From contig CM059194.1 in assembly GCA_030323885.1 (NCBI GenBank), positions 26,136,363 through 26,200,362 of the forward strand: a stretch of 64,000 nt of DNA, written 5' to 3'. Source of the stretch: Branchipolynoe longqiensis. Lineage: Eukaryota; Annelida; Polychaeta; Phyllodocida; Polynoidae. Under the pieces are notes generated by a model, which worked only from the letters and a program-made list of their open reading frames with translations, made no database searches and was not told the origin of the DNA. The stretch's first letter is position 1. Every line of letters begins with the position of its first letter. The position numbers and the translations under genes were made by a program. Below are positions 50,259-61,767 of the stretch, piece by piece.

Positions 50259-50390
50259 CGGGCGCGGTGACCGAATCGATAGAGCGCGGGCCTCACGTGC
50301 GGGAGATCGGGAGTTCTGTTCCCGGTCGAGTCAAACCAATTACTTATAAAAAATTAATACTTTTCGCTTCCTAGCTTGGCGCTCGGCATT
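50259..50390 (+). mobile_element. SINE-A 5' half
   Basis: Well-kept head (GGTGACCGAATCGATAGAGC, GAGTTCTGTTCCCGG) and the first body part; joined directly to the 3' end of an inverted SINE-B. Confidence 0.85.
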
Positions 50391-50622
50391 CTCGAAGATT
50401 TATACTGCCTATCATGGATAAGTCTGAATAGACTTGTTTTCACCATTACACAGTTTGTCGATAGAAAGCCTGAGTCTACACTTTTACCGACCCAAGGAAT
50501 TTTTAACCTCCCTCACCACATAGTCACGGTATGAGAGCAACTGGCCTTTGATGATGCTGTAAGTTATACACAGCGGTGGAAACCCAAATTGGCAGAGGTG
50601 GGGGCATGGGGAATCGAACCAA
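50391..50622 (-). mobile_element. SINE-B copy 2
   Basis: 3' end 'gaagatttatactgcc' to B box GGGAATCGAACC; the A-box side of the head is missing. Confidence 0.8.
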
Positions 50623-50908
50623 AATGCGGAAATGCTGATATTCTCCCATAGGTTTAGCATTGTCAGGGAATCGCGGAAAATTCCCGGAAGTTGGGTATCA
50701 TATATATTGGTATATGCTGATAGTGCTGCGCCGTTTGAAACATGTATTAGTAGTATATGCTGATAGTGCTGCGGCATGTGTACTACATATTAGTATACGC
50801 TGATGGTGCTGCAGTGCAAAACAGTAGAGCCTATATGTTAATCGTGCTGCGGGATTGAAAAATCCCGGAAATCCGTGAAATCGCGGAGATCTTTCATCCC
50901 TGTATGTA
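50622..50908. mobile_element. Repeat E, copy 2
   Basis: Contains four 'tatacgctgatagtgctgcg'-type subrepeats and ends 'gcggagatctttcatccctg'. Read from that end it starts CAGGGATGAAAGATCTCCGC, which looks like an hAT-type terminus. Confidence 0.7.
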
Positions 50909-51116
50909 GACACAGCGAACTAGCAAGTAAGAACAATGTAGACAAATAGCAGAAGGCACAATACCATCGGTAAGAGCAGCGTTCATACAAACATTTGAAA
51001 ATGAAAGTCAAGGGGTTTCAAGGGTTTCGGGGACTTTCATACACAAGTTTTTCAAGGGCTTTTCGCATGTATATATATATATGGGTCAGGATCACGAAAA
51101 GAGGCCAATTGGTGGA

Positions 51117-51540
51117 AGTTGTCGGCGTCGAGCATGGATGTCAGCATCATCGGTATAATTATAATTTTGCATTGACATAGGTGTTGGAAAGTCTTTAAAT
51201 TTATCTTGAATGTAAAGGTCGAGAAAATACAACAACCTGATTTGTTTCTAGGATAATATAATATGAAACAAATCTCCAAAGACCAGCTCATGCACGAAAC
51301 TTTAAGAATTGCGACGCCGACATCTGTTAAAGTTGTCGGCGTCGATCATTGGATGTCGGCGTCGATCGGTATAATTATGATTTAGCATTGACAGAGGTGT
51401 TGGAAAGTCTTTAAATTTATCCTGAATGTAAAGGTCGAGAAAATAAAACAACCTGATTTGTTTCTAGGATAATTTAATATGAAACAAAGAAATGCACTAC
51501 ACTTTTAAGAATTGCAATGCCGACATCTTCACTTGACCAC
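51117..51540. repeat. Tandem duplication of about 212 bp
   Basis: 'gttgtcggcgtcgagcatgg' and 'tggaaagtctttaaatttat' through 'ttgtttctaggataat' occur twice in the same order. Confidence 0.85.
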
Positions 51541-51617
51541 CGATTGGCCCATTTTCATGAGGCTGACTCATATATACAAAATGTACCACAAGATACAAGT
51601 TTTCAATGTTTTCTCAG

Positions 51618-51618
<1 letters not shown>

Positions 51619-51690
<72 letters not shown>
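51619..51690. repeat. (TA)n microsatellite
   Basis: About 70 bases of TA with two 'aa' interruptions. Confidence 0.9.
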
Positions 51691-51691
<1 letters not shown>

Positions 51692-51699
51692 TTGTTTAC

Positions 51700-52660
51700 C
51701 CTATAATTAAGTAACTAAATAATTGTCTGTGACAAGTTTTACACTAGTGGTGTCAAAGGCGAGGTTCACTGGAAATCGGCATTTTAAAGGTTTTTTTTAA
51801 TGTGAAAACAGGTGATATTCAAAGGTTTTCAGTTATTGTTGATGTTATTTCGAAAGTCAAAGGTTTTCGGGGGTCTATGCGAACCTTTTAAGTGAGTTTG
51901 TATGTAAACACCTGACCCACACACCTGCAGGAGAGTATCATAATGAGATAAAGGTCTCGATGCAGATGGAGGAGCGCCATAGGCATAGGCACCAGCCTAA
52001 ATAATATTCACATAACATGTTATATCCCACAACAGTGATTGAAATAAGCAAAATTATTCACTTGTCCATAGGACAAGTCTGGTGTGATTTTTTTTTATTT
52101 GAGTGCCTGAATTTTCACTTCTAGTTCTATGCATTTGGCATCTGCATGTATTATATTTATATATAATGGAAAGCAAATAAAATTGAGAAATTATACATGT
52201 TTTTCAGCCCAAAATTTCTTCTCGTCCAACGGAAAAGCTCAAGCTATATTCTACTTCTCCATGCCTACTCTCGCTTGGCTCAGACAAGCGGCCAAGTCTT
52301 ATTTCGAAAGCTGTACAATATCTAGATACAAACTTAGAACTCGCTTCCAGAGTTGACCCACAACCCGAGCTTTAACCGCGGGAGTCTACGCCATGGAAAC
52401 CCTCTATTAGTGGTACCGCCTAGCACTAGTAGCAGTAGCAGCGACATCCCTAAAAACCTGTCTTATCGCTTCGGCTTCCTCCCAATGCACAGGAGTGATG
52501 GCCGACGTTTTGGAGCTCAACAGCAACAAAAGGTGGATCAGTCCCCAGAGTGCCCAATGCTAGCTTCGTTTAGGGATTGGCTCCGTCAGATAATAATAAC
52601 AACATGCCCCTGGGGGATATTTACTTCCACGAATTCAGAACATTACATTTAATTGACTGC
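51700..52660. other. Nothing recognised
   Basis: A frame at 52,353-52,652 gives a Ser-rich 99-codon peptide without a motif. 'ggttttcggggg' near 51,858 echoes 51,020-51,035. No gene is supported. Confidence 0.45.
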
Positions 52661-52664
52661 AGGA

Positions 52665-53008
52665 GTTTGTTTGTTTGTTGTTGTTTTACATCCTAGCAAC
52701 ATCTAAGGTCATATCAGGACTGGTACCGACTTGTGACAGTGCGCATTCATGGCGACTTTATAGCGCTGCCCCACTGGAAGACCAGGCCTCCAGCACCATG
52801 ACCTGATATCCCACTCAGTCACATTATCCTGACACTGAGCCAACCAGTCCTTGTCCTATCCCAATAATGCCGAGCGCCAGGCTAGGAAGCGACAAGTATC
52901 AATTTTTAAGTCATTGGTTTGACTCGACCAGGGTTTGAACCCACGACCCCACGACCTACCAATACGGGAGACGGACGCTCTAACTCATTCGGCCATCCCG
53001 TCTGGTGG
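52665..53008 (-). mobile_element. SINE-A copy, near consensus
   Basis: One of the least mutated copies; head CAGGGTTTGAACCCACGACC and 'actcattcggccatcccgtc'. Confidence 0.9.
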
Positions 53009-53056
53009 AAATGGACACGGTTCCGTGCACAATAAATGGAGATAACAGTGCAGGCA

Positions 53057-53560
53057 TTAAAGCTGCATGGTCAGATGAAGGCATCAAACTTTAGAAACCA
53101 AAACTTACCCAGATTCAATCCTAGATGTATCCAACTTACATTTATATATTATATATATCAACATGTTATTCACAAAGCCATTTACAGCTTTGTAATCGGG
53201 TAAATAATAAAGTTAGAGTGCTTGTTTGAAGTTTAGTCTATTAATGCTTGTTTTGTCATCGTGCATTTTCAACAAATAAGGCATATCAAGTGCAGTATTG
53301 TGCAGAAACCGAGTAACTAACAGTAACATCTCTAAAACACAAAAAAAAGGCGTATATATATAACATGTCACTCATGGATAGCACATCTACTCAATTTAAG
53401 CTTTCTCGATTAAATCTTTGGTACTGTATATTATTATATGATACTGCTCAAGCTTATGACATTCAGCATTTCGGTGTGCACACCAAAATTGCACTTATTT
53501 TTAAATTTCTACAAAGTTAGCCCTTTAAAAGTACAAAACACAAGTTACTCCAAATGAAGG
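53057..53560. mobile_element. MITE-T remnant, heavily altered
   Basis: Left end TTAAAGCTGCATGGTCAGATG is clear. A matching middle fragment reappears near 53,490-53,555 ('ttctacaaagttagcccttt'). The sequence between is AT-rich and unknown. Confidence 0.6.
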
Positions 53561-53757
53561 GAATCGTGGAAAATTTCCGGAAGTCGGGTTTCATATATAT
53601 TGGTATACGCTGATAGTGCTGCGCCGTTTGAAGCATTTATTAGTGGTATACGCTGATTGTGCTGCGGCGTCTGCACCACGTATTAATACAGATCTACGCT
53701 GATGGTGCTGCGGGATTGAAAAATCCCGGAAATCCGCGGAGATCTTTCATCCCTGAA
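53561..53757. mobile_element. Repeat E, copy 3
   Basis: 'gggaatcgtggaaaatttcc' to 'gcggagatctttcatccctg' with three 'acgctgatngtgctgcg' subrepeats. Confidence 0.75.
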
Positions 53758-53850
53758 CATAGGTCATTGGTTTAACTCGACCGGGAATCGAACTCCCTAT
53801 CTCCTGCACGGGAGGCTTGTGCTCTATCGATTCGGCCACCGCGTCCCGTA
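53758..53850 (-). mobile_element. SINE-A head fragment
   Basis: Head only: GGGAATCGAACTCCC and 'gattcggccaccgcgtccc'. Confidence 0.8.
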
Positions 53851-54965
53851 CCAGTGTTACAAAAGGAAAAATGTGTGCGGAAAGTAATGTGTTCTATAAG
53901 TTGATTTGTGTTTAGAGAGTGGTTTGATGGTTGTATTGCAGCTAATGATGATCAATGTATGAACAGGGATGGCCATCACAGCCGGGTAAATCTTTTTATT
54001 ATCTTTTTCTAAAGTGGCTCTTTGACTTTGTGGAAGGGTGAATCAGCATGCCTGGTCACCACAGGCAAATGCTTAGGGAAGTTTGCAAATCTGCATGAAA
54101 CAGTCCTCATGCATTGTTGTATAATTAGATAAACTTGACAACACACAATGTTGCATCACCTATCAATGCTATCCCTATCAGTCCAACATTTGAGTGGTCA
54201 GCCCAGCTAAATGGCAAATGTCCTTATTATAATTATATAAAGCCATGATCAACAGATTGATTAAACATGTTGTCTCTTTATGTGCAAATCGACTTGATTG
54301 TTACAAAACTTTCAAGATAAACCTCCATGCACATTTAAATCAATCAGCTTCGGCCAAAGCAGATCAATGCTACACTGGGGTCGGTTTTGCCATTCCTTTC
54401 CCTGTCCCCCCACTTCCCCTCCCCCCCCCCCACCCAAACAAACAAACATACACTGTAAACTCAACCAGTGGCGGCCAACTAGACCAAAAAAAACATCTAC
54501 AACGGAATGAGCCTGGAAATGATTCTAGTTGGATCCTACTGAGGTACATGATTAATCAATATTAACCTACTTACTAACTCAATAGGCCACACCTGAGATT
54601 ACCATGAACACAAGTTCAATCACAAAGGCCCACCCTACATCCCCCAACCCCCTTTCAATGAGTATGTTACTACTAGAAAGATAATCAGTTATGCCCCACC
54701 CCCTACGAATGCCTACCATACTAGTCTAACATTGTTACCTCCCCGCATATGTTTCTTTTCTTTCTCTTATCTTGTTCTTTACCTATTATTCGTGTACCGA
54801 TGTTTTGAAGGATGGGGGGCTGGGGGGAGAAGGAGGGGGAGGGGAAGAGGAGAGAGGAGAAGGAGGGGAGTAGAAGGGGGGGGGGGGGAATGTTTGTGTG
54901 GTATGTCCTGGATATGACAGTAACACTCACGGCGATTATCTTTTTTTAAACTTCCTCATTGGAAC
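53851..54965. other. No gene seen; C-run 54,420-54,432 and purine-rich tract 54,810-54,890
   Basis: Unique-looking sequence with a poly-C run, a GGA/GGGG-rich tract and a poly-G run at about 54,876-54,888. Short frames lack motifs. Confidence 0.5.
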
Positions 54966-54967
54966 CA

Positions 54968-55296
54968 CGATTTTGTTTGTTTGTTGTTGTTTTACGTCCT
55001 AGCAACATCTAAGGTCATATCAGGACGGGTACCGACTTGTGACAGTGTGCACTCATGGCGACTTTATAGTGCTGCCCCACTGGAAGACCAGGCCACCATG
55101 ACCTGATATCCCACTCAGTCACATTATCCTGACACTGAGCGAACCAGTCCTTGCCATACCCTAATAATGCCAAGCGCCAGGCTAAGAAGCAACAAGTATC
55201 AATTTTTAAGTCATCGGTTTGACTTGACCGGGATTCGAACCCACGACCTACCAACACGGGAGACGGACGCTAACTCATTCGGCCATCCCGTCTCGT
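54968..55296 (-). mobile_element. SINE-A copy, full length
   Basis: Tail GTTTGTTTGTTGTTG to head GGGATTCGAACCCACGACC and 'ctcattcggccatcccgtc'. Confidence 0.9.
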
Positions 55297-55309
55297 TTGG
55301 AACCATGAA

Positions 55310-55535
55310 GGCTGTGTCACCGGCACCATAACTCAATATCCCACAAAGTCCTGATAGTGACGATGAGCAAACCAGTTCTTGCCATATCCTATTAATTGAT
55401 GCATATTGCCGGGCTAGTTAGCGACAAGTATCAATTCTGTAAGTCATTGGTGTGACTCGGCCGGTGTTTTATCCCCTGACCTCTCGCACGGGAAGTCAGC
55501 CAGTGCTCTTACCAATTCGGCCACCCTGTCCGGTG
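55310..55535 (-). mobile_element. SINE-A copy, 3' truncated
   Basis: Body and head only (gtgtgactcggccgg; 'accaattcggccaccctgtc'). Confidence 0.8.
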
Positions 55536-55554
55536 TGAGGAAGGGTTGGTTCGT

Positions 55555-55818
55555 TGGTTGGTCGTTTGTTTGTTTGAGTTTCACGTCCAGGCAACATCTA
55601 AGGTCATATAATGACAGGTACCGACTTGTGTCAGCACACACTCATGGCGACTGTATAGTGCTGCCCCACTGGGAAATCAGGTCACCGGCACCATGCCCTG
55701 ATATCCCACTCAGTCACATTTTCCCGACACTGAGCTAACCACTCCTGGCCGTATGCTATTATTCTTATTGATTGATGCTGAGTATCAAGTATCAATTTTA
55801 TAAGTCATTGGTTTGTGG
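55555..55818 (-). mobile_element. SINE-A copy, head missing
   Basis: From 'gagtttcacgtccaggcaac' to 'aagtcattggtttg'. Third of three SINE-A copies arrayed in the same orientation (54,968-55,818). Confidence 0.85.
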
Positions 55819-56062
55819 AGAAAGCAATGTCGATGGCATAAAATATATATATACATACATGGGCTTCAAACCAATAGTGCTGCAGCCATGTGATAACTAG
55901 GAAAGAAAGGAGGAAGTAATTGCTGATACTGATTGGCTGGGCAGACCCTTGGCCCAGGAAGTAAGGGCCAGGTGAAGGGCCCCACCCCCCACCCAACCCC
56001 GCTCATAAATTCTGGAGCAATTTCAACATTTTCAGGCTTTATTTATGTATACAAAACGGCCC

Positions 56063-56093
<31 letters not shown>

Positions 56094-56395
56094 TTCAATT
56101 CCCTAAAACTGATAGTTCCATTTCTCAGCATAATTATGTTTCTATAAATGAAAAATTCCCTTCCTGGAACTGTGGTAAAAAAATATGTTTTTTTTTAATG
56201 GTAGGGGATGGAGGTTAAACTTAAAAAGGCAGTGATTATAGATTTCCTAAAAGTGAAAAGATTATTACTGTTTTCTTTAAATACTATTACTAGAAAGTGG
56301 TTAATATCCATATAAAACTGTTCTGTGGCTAATAATATATTTAAATGCTTTTACATTTGTACTCGATCTATACTAAAAAACCATAGTCAATCCCA
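55819..56395. other. Intronic or intergenic; (CA)n at 56,067-56,094
   Basis: No exon or transposon recognised. Confidence 0.5.
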
Positions 56396-56404
56396 GATAA
56401 ATTG

Positions 56405-56518
56405 ACACTGGTGCCAGGTATTCTACTTCCTGTTCCATACTAAAGCTATTTTCGCCCTTATTTACACTACGTTGTCGTTCACCCGTGTACTGTAAGTACG
56501 GGGTGAATCTTTTATCTA
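56405..56518. mobile_element. MITE-M right-end fragment
   Basis: 'gttccatactaaagctattt' to GGGGTGAATCTTTTATCTA; the left part is lost. It lies about 440 bases downstream of the CYLD exon. Confidence 0.8.
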
Positions 56519-56950
56519 GGGATGTCGTAGATTAGATCCGCCGCAGTTAGTTCTACCCCATTGCCGCCGATATGTGATTATATATATATATCAAATCTTA
56601 GCACAATTATGATAATCCATCAATTAAACTAGACGCACATCCATTCGATATGAACTGTCTTAAGTCTCGTTTAGACACGTTCTGGACAAATGAGAACTTC
56701 AAGATCCCGTAACCATCTATTCTCGTTAGAACTTTACAAGCTTAGTTTCATCAGCCAAGACCTGAATTTCCACAGGCTTCATCTACCTCTATTCCGTACA
56801 TTTGGTATCCAGGGATATTCATAGTCTCGGAAATTACCCAGCTATCAGTGTGTGTGTGTGTGTGCGTGCGTGTGTGTGTGTGTGTGTATCTAAGATAACG
56901 ATTTAAAAAAAAATAATTCAACAACAGCGAACTACTTGAACTGATCAAAT

Positions 56951-56956
56951 ACTTAC
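56951..56956 (-). other. Splice donor of the CYLD exon
   Basis: The minus strand reads CAGTC|GTAAGTATT, a consensus donor. Confidence 0.75.
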
Positions 56957-57451
56957 GACTGATAACTGGACGCCAAACCATATTCCACTTTTGCCAGGTA
57001 GCTGTCCCTTGTAACGTACAATTCCTGGCACCCGCTCTGGTAAATCGTTCTGGTTTAGTATATACACCAACGAATCCTTATCTATGTCGAGACCCTCCCT
57101 GAGCCACTCCTTATCCCTGAACACCTTGTAGCGGTCAGCACACGTGCTAAGGCCTATGAGCAGTTTAAACTCCTGCTCGGAGAGTCGCTCCACTTCCGAC
57201 GGGGTCGTCTGTAGCACGACCCCTTCAAACTCTTTCGAGTTCAGGATCCATTTGGGGCGGCCAGACATGTAGATTGCATTGGCCGAGCTGGCTGCCCCAT
57301 CCTGCACCTCGGGGTTAGACAAAGTCCATAGGCTGCCTTGCAGGACCGTCACGCAGTCCTCGTCGGTTTTCTGACGTGGTAGCAGTGCCTTCTCCCGTCG
57401 GCTGGCCAGCTGGTCCGACAGGAGAATGAACAGAGACTCGCGCGTCGTCAT
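56957..57451 (-). CDS. CYLD: CYLD-like deubiquitinase, first coding exon
   Basis: CYLD removes Lys63- and Met1-linked ubiquitin chains and restrains NF-kB signalling; its N-terminal half carries CAP-Gly domains. This exon encodes about 165 residues. I compared it with remembered vertebrate CYLD. The region LSEQEFKLLIGLSTCADRYK, then VFRDKEWLREGLDID and VPGIVRYKGQLPGKSGIWFG, follows the CYLD order 'LLLAITNCEERF-LFKNR..L..GLQID...PGVVRFRG', i.e. the start of CAP-Gly 1. The ATG at 57,449-57,451 (MTTRESLF) is the first ATG after an in-frame TAA at 57,530-57,532. The exon ends at a strong donor, GTAAGTATT, inside the CAP-Gly domain. The catalytic USP domain is not in this window as far as I can see. 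Confidence 0.78.
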
Positions 57452-59475
57452 AATGTTAGGTGCTCTGGCACTACTTGTGTAAGTGCTGTCGATGCTGATG
57501 CTGATGGTGGTGGTGGTGTCCACATAACTTTACAGTGGAGAGAACACAGCTTCGTGTGTTACCGACGTGTGTGGAAGTGGAAGTGGAAAGCACGCACAAC
57601 CCGCCTCAACAGTTAGGAGGAGCGTAGGTATTTTGGTGGGTGACGCGTGAGGAAATAAATTGAGTCACCAGTGTCGGTTCATTGATAGTTTTAGTTCAAA
57701 GAATGATTGTGGAGAGGTGGTGGTTGGTGTCTGTGTGTGACAGGAAACTCAACGGAACGGCCAGTGCCAGTGGAGGTGTCATGACTGTCAAAAATCCTCT
57801 TCATGTCTTGAGCTGTAAATAAAGAATAGTATAAGTATGTGTCATAATGTATGTGATATTTCAGTAGGAGTTGCTTATTCATTAACAAGATAACGATAAT
57901 AAAAATCAATAACATGCACAAGTGTCATGAAAAATGAATTCTGTGTGTTGGAGTCGGTAGTGTAAGTGTTGAATCGACAGCGGTAGCAGGGCGCTGTTCA
58001 CCCAGCTAGACGGCTTCGTCGACATTATATCGGTATTTTAAGATCCAATCGAACTGGTAACGTCATAGCTAAACATTACCTTTACATAATACATCATCCG
58101 CCGTCCGTTTTCTTCTTTTGTTTTACCATTTTCTTGCATGAAATGCCTCCGTAAGCTAGAAATCTCAACATACACTTTCGTCGACCTCTCAAATTTTTCA
58201 GGGGATTCCCACGTCAACGTGACGTCACTTCCGCGAGGGAATCCCTTCGCTCGCAGCCTCCACTCATGACCCGATCGCTACACAAGGAATACGTCGCGGC
58301 GGGAACAAATGCATGTTGTTGAAACTATAATATAGGTTTGTGTGGCATTACTATGACTTATGGGAATGTGTGTTTATCACAAAGCATACGTGGACTTAAT
58401 GGCGATATATGTGCACAATGAACACAGCCTGCATTATTTATAATCACCTGTGAGGCTATGTCCGGGAGTAGGAGGGGCTGGCAGGGGGAGGTGTCCCCGA
58501 CCCAGATGGCAGATCGGCATATCATATGACAAGTATTCGAATCACAAACCCACCAGTGTCATTCTACTGTCACCATGTCAATACGACTAGGCTGCTCAAA
58601 TTAATATAATACACTGGCATGCTGTGTTTCGTTGCATATTAAAAACTAATTCAAGGAACGTTTGTTAAAATCATAACTATGCCGTGTAATATCGAATCTG
58701 GTTGAAGTGACTTAATCTTAAACATGGATTCCACATTCAGAAGATATTGAAAGACAGACAGGGAATGTGGGATTCATTCTATGATCGTTATAATTATCCC
58801 TATGTAAATTTTCTAGTCAGTCCATACCATACTGTTTTGGGTTCACAGGGATATATATATATTTATATAGATAACACAATAATGTTTATCCTATTAGCGG
58901 CCTACGTTTAGTTTCACAGAATTGTTTATGTTTGTTCTTCCCCAATCTGTTAATATATATATTTAAAGTTAATTGTGAATATTATACACATGACTATTAC
59001 CACTGAAGATATATGCTATTTTCCTAAAGCTGCATAGTTTCAACCCATTAGGTTCCAGTCGTTTTATTTATTTATTAAATGGGTGTAATATTCTGGACTA
59101 AAAGTAATTGAATTGAATTAGCTCCACACCATCTCACAACGAACCAAGTTGCAATTTAATACACAAATATAACACGTTTCCATGTTTTTGGAGCTCCTAA
59201 TACTGGGTAATACCTTTACACATTGCTTAAACATGAATGATAACATTTGGATATTAACTAAAAGAGATATAGTTTTTCATATTCCTTCCTAGTGTAATGA
59301 AATGTAAGCAACTAGCCGTGGTCTATACTTTGATGCAATCTGCAGAGTTGACGGTCCTCTCACCTATTTGGTGTAAATTAATGTTTAATCTATAGAATAT
59401 TCCAAATAATCTATGGAGAGATTACTTTAACCAGTTTAATTAATTACATGCATGTATATGTACATGGATAGAACT
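57452..59475. promoter_or_regulatory. Intergenic region between CYLD and the CLC gene
   Basis: Almost free of the repeat families that fill the rest of the window, as expected for a 5'-flanking region of active genes. The part at 57,950-58,300 is richer in CpG. A TTAAAGCTGCATAG-like MITE-T scrap near 59,025 is the only repeat I see. Confidence 0.5.
58201..58245. promoter_or_regulatory. NF-kB-like / CRE / NF-kB-like palindromic cluster
   Basis: GGGGATTCCC (58,201-58,210, fits GGGRNWYYCC), then ACGTCAACGTGACGTCA containing a perfect CRE TGACGTCA (58,220-58,227), then GGGAATCCC (58,237-58,245). The outer sites are inverted to each other. It lies about 750 bases upstream of the CYLD ATG. Whether it acts on CYLD is inference. 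Confidence 0.5.
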
Positions 59476-59479
59476 GGAC

Positions 59480-59890
59480 TAAAATTGGGGTAACAACAAT
59501 ATGTTGGATAAACTACAAAGACTACAAAAATAGAGCACTTAAGATATGTCTGAAGGTAGAACATAGACACCCAACTGATGATCTCCATAGAAAAGCAAGA
59601 GGAGAAAAGCACATCTCAAAATAGCAGCATTCAGGGAGACAAGGAAGCCTGGGATGGTGCAGCTAACAAAAAAGGCAACAACAGGTAGTGATGGCCCCAG
59701 ACTGATAAGAAACAGAGCCACAAACAGATCATATGAGAGGAGTACCGAGTACATGAAGGCAAGGGAATGGAATAGGCTACACTGGGAGTAGAAGAAAGAA
59801 GTACAGGGACAATAGAAACATATAAAACATTAATAAAAAGAGAGCTAAATGCACTGCTAGACGACTGACAACAACAAATAAAATGAATTA
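59480..59890 (+). pseudogene. Non-LTR retrotransposon C-terminal remnant
   Basis: Across two plus frames: LKICLKVEHRHPTDDLHRKA, then GMVQLTKKAT, NRATNRSYERSTEYMKAREW. This resembles the end of RT-encoding non-LTR elements ('ALRICL....TDDLH..A...L..RR'). There are several stops and frameshifts. It is the only sizeable transposon relic in the CYLD-CLC interval. Confidence 0.7.
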
Positions 59891-60159
59891 AAAAAGAAAA
59901 TAAATAGAAAATACACTGATAATTCAAGCAATGTTTTACATACAAAGGTAAACTTTAAACTTAAAACCAAAACCTAATGACCACTAACACAGCATGGTGA
60001 AGCCATTCAGAGAAATTAACTAATGGTAACCAAACAATTATCCGATTGTAGAACGAACAAACTCACAGAGGTTTGGGAGATGTGGGAGAATGCTTAAAGT
60101 AGTTAGCTACACAACAACTGAAAGTGATAAAAAGAAGGGGAGTCACAAGACTATTACTG

Positions 60160-60230
60160 TCTAGCGGTGAAAACAAGTCATTAGACTTAACCGTTATGGG
60201 CAGCATAAATACACCCATCACAAAAAAAAA
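60160..60230 (+). mobile_element. 3' tail of the non-LTR remnant
   Basis: 'gtgaaaacaagtcattag', 'aaccgttatgggcagcataaa'. The same tail type is seen in SINE-B (34,150-34,207) and at 35,640-35,725. Confidence 0.6.
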
Positions 60231-60234
60231 AAAA

Positions 60235-60660
60235 AAGAAAAAAGGGAAGATTTGTAAATTGTAGCCACTAGAGACTGATATAAGCTGGTACCTATCACAA
60301 GTGGTATATGATAAATAAAACCAACAGCAAAACACTTTTCCAAGTTAAAAACAAACGAATACAGAATTAGGCGCCAGCCAAAGTTTTGTACATTTTGAGT
60401 GTTACAAGGTGTATGAGTGGGGTGAGGGGATTACTCATGTATGACGTTTAAGGTTTTGTTATTTAATTAATTATTGATATGATACATACTCTGTGCTAAC
60501 ATTTTATTGTACTACTTTGCGGGGCAGGAATGATATCATGTCTTGAAAAAATGGTACTCTTTCCTGGACTATGAAAATGTTGAAAACTTTGGATGACCAC
60601 CTCCTCCCCCCCCCCCCCTCAAGTATGTGTAATTACAGGTTTTAATCTCCTGAGACCGGC
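60235..60660. other. 5' flank of the CLC gene; C-run at 60,606-60,620
   Basis: No TATA-like element stands out near the ATG. Confidence 0.45.
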
Positions 60661-60665
60661 GAAGG

Positions 60666-60818
60666 ATGGCGAGTGGCGATAGGGGGACTCTACGGCAGCG
60701 CCCTCTACAGAGCTCAGCGTCAACTGGAACCTTTACAAAGTATGGGGCAGGCGTCGAACCACCAAAGGATGACGCTGTCTTTTATCCAGACGATGACAAC
60801 CATGCTTTCTTTGCACGG
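60666..60818 (+). CDS. CLC-type chloride channel/exchanger, exon 1
   Basis: The ATG at 60,666 (context GAAGGATGGCG) opens 51 codons, MASGDRGTLRQRPLQSSAST to HAFFAR, ending at GCACGG|GTGTGT in phase 0. It encodes the cytosolic N terminus, including an acidic patch (FYPDDDNH). Joined to exon 2 at 61,401 the frame continues without a break. CLC proteins move chloride across plasma or endolysosomal membranes as channels or Cl-/H+ exchangers. The start is the best candidate, but a further upstream exon cannot be excluded. Confidence 0.7.
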
Positions 60819-61400
60819 GTGTGTATATTGTAATCTTATATATCCTTTCACGATGCGCCATCAACCACTATTGAAACAAACAAAACACACAAATACACAC
60901 TCACAAAATATTCGGTGAATGATAATTTATTCAGGGAATGCAAGTATATGCCTGAGGATGCGTGAGATTGAGAGTGGTTGTAATGGTGGTAATTGCTGCA
61001 GTTAACTTTAAGACCTGGCAGGTGATTACTCTATTTAACGCTTCAAATTATTAAAGGGCCTTTGTGGCCCAGCCAGAGAAATTACTCAAACCATAATTAC
61101 TGTGTTGGGATCTGTATTTTTGTTGAATAATTATTATTATTATTAATGCACACTTAATTTATTTGATAATCATATTAGGACAAACATATGAAGATAGTAT
61201 GTTTCTAGGGCCTCAAAATTTGGATTTCTGACCTGAGAGGTCATAAATAACCTTATGTTTCATTTATTAAATTATATGAGAAGCACGTTAATTTATTTAA
61301 GTTAGGTATGTTATATATTAATTTTGGGATTCATTTAATATATACCTGTGCCGCATATCCTGAGGCTTTGAAGCGAGGATAGTGTACATTTTTATTACAG

Positions 61401-61540
61401 GGTCGTGACTTTGAGAGTGCGTACGTGAATCACAAGTATACAGATACAGAGAGGGCGATTCTCGGCAGCTTTGAGAGCCTTGACTATATGCCCTCACACA
61501 GTCTCATATACAAGCATTGGATTAAACGACAACCTACCAG
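61401..61540 (+). CDS. CLC-type chloride channel/exchanger, exon 2
   Basis: Preceded by the acceptor TTTTTATTACAG and followed by the donor CAG|GTACAT. Encodes GRDFESAYVNHKYTDTERAI and then SFESLDYMPSHS, IYKHWIKRQPTR (last codon split). The 'ESLDY' box just before the first membrane helix is a hallmark of intracellular-type CLC proteins (seen in CLC-6, CLC-7 and plant CLC-d), which suggests an organellar exchanger. Phase 0 in, phase 2 out. Confidence 0.82.
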
Positions 61541-61767
61541 GTACATCTACATTCGCAGGGATTACAATATCCCATAGGTCCATGCTAAGATTAATTATGG
61601 GGAACACCATTTCCCACCCTCTGACTGAATAACCAAGGGGGATATATTATGTGATGTGAAGTACAGAGTAAAATAAAGATATTTTATTTTAAACAAAAGA
61701 AAAGGTGAGGAAACGCTTGCAACCTTGTTCCAGTTATCCCTAGAATGCAGTGAATAAAATTATCATT

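Noticed and set aside
52353..52652. 99-codon plus frame
   Set aside because: No recognisable domain, no splice or codon evidence, not conserved within the window.
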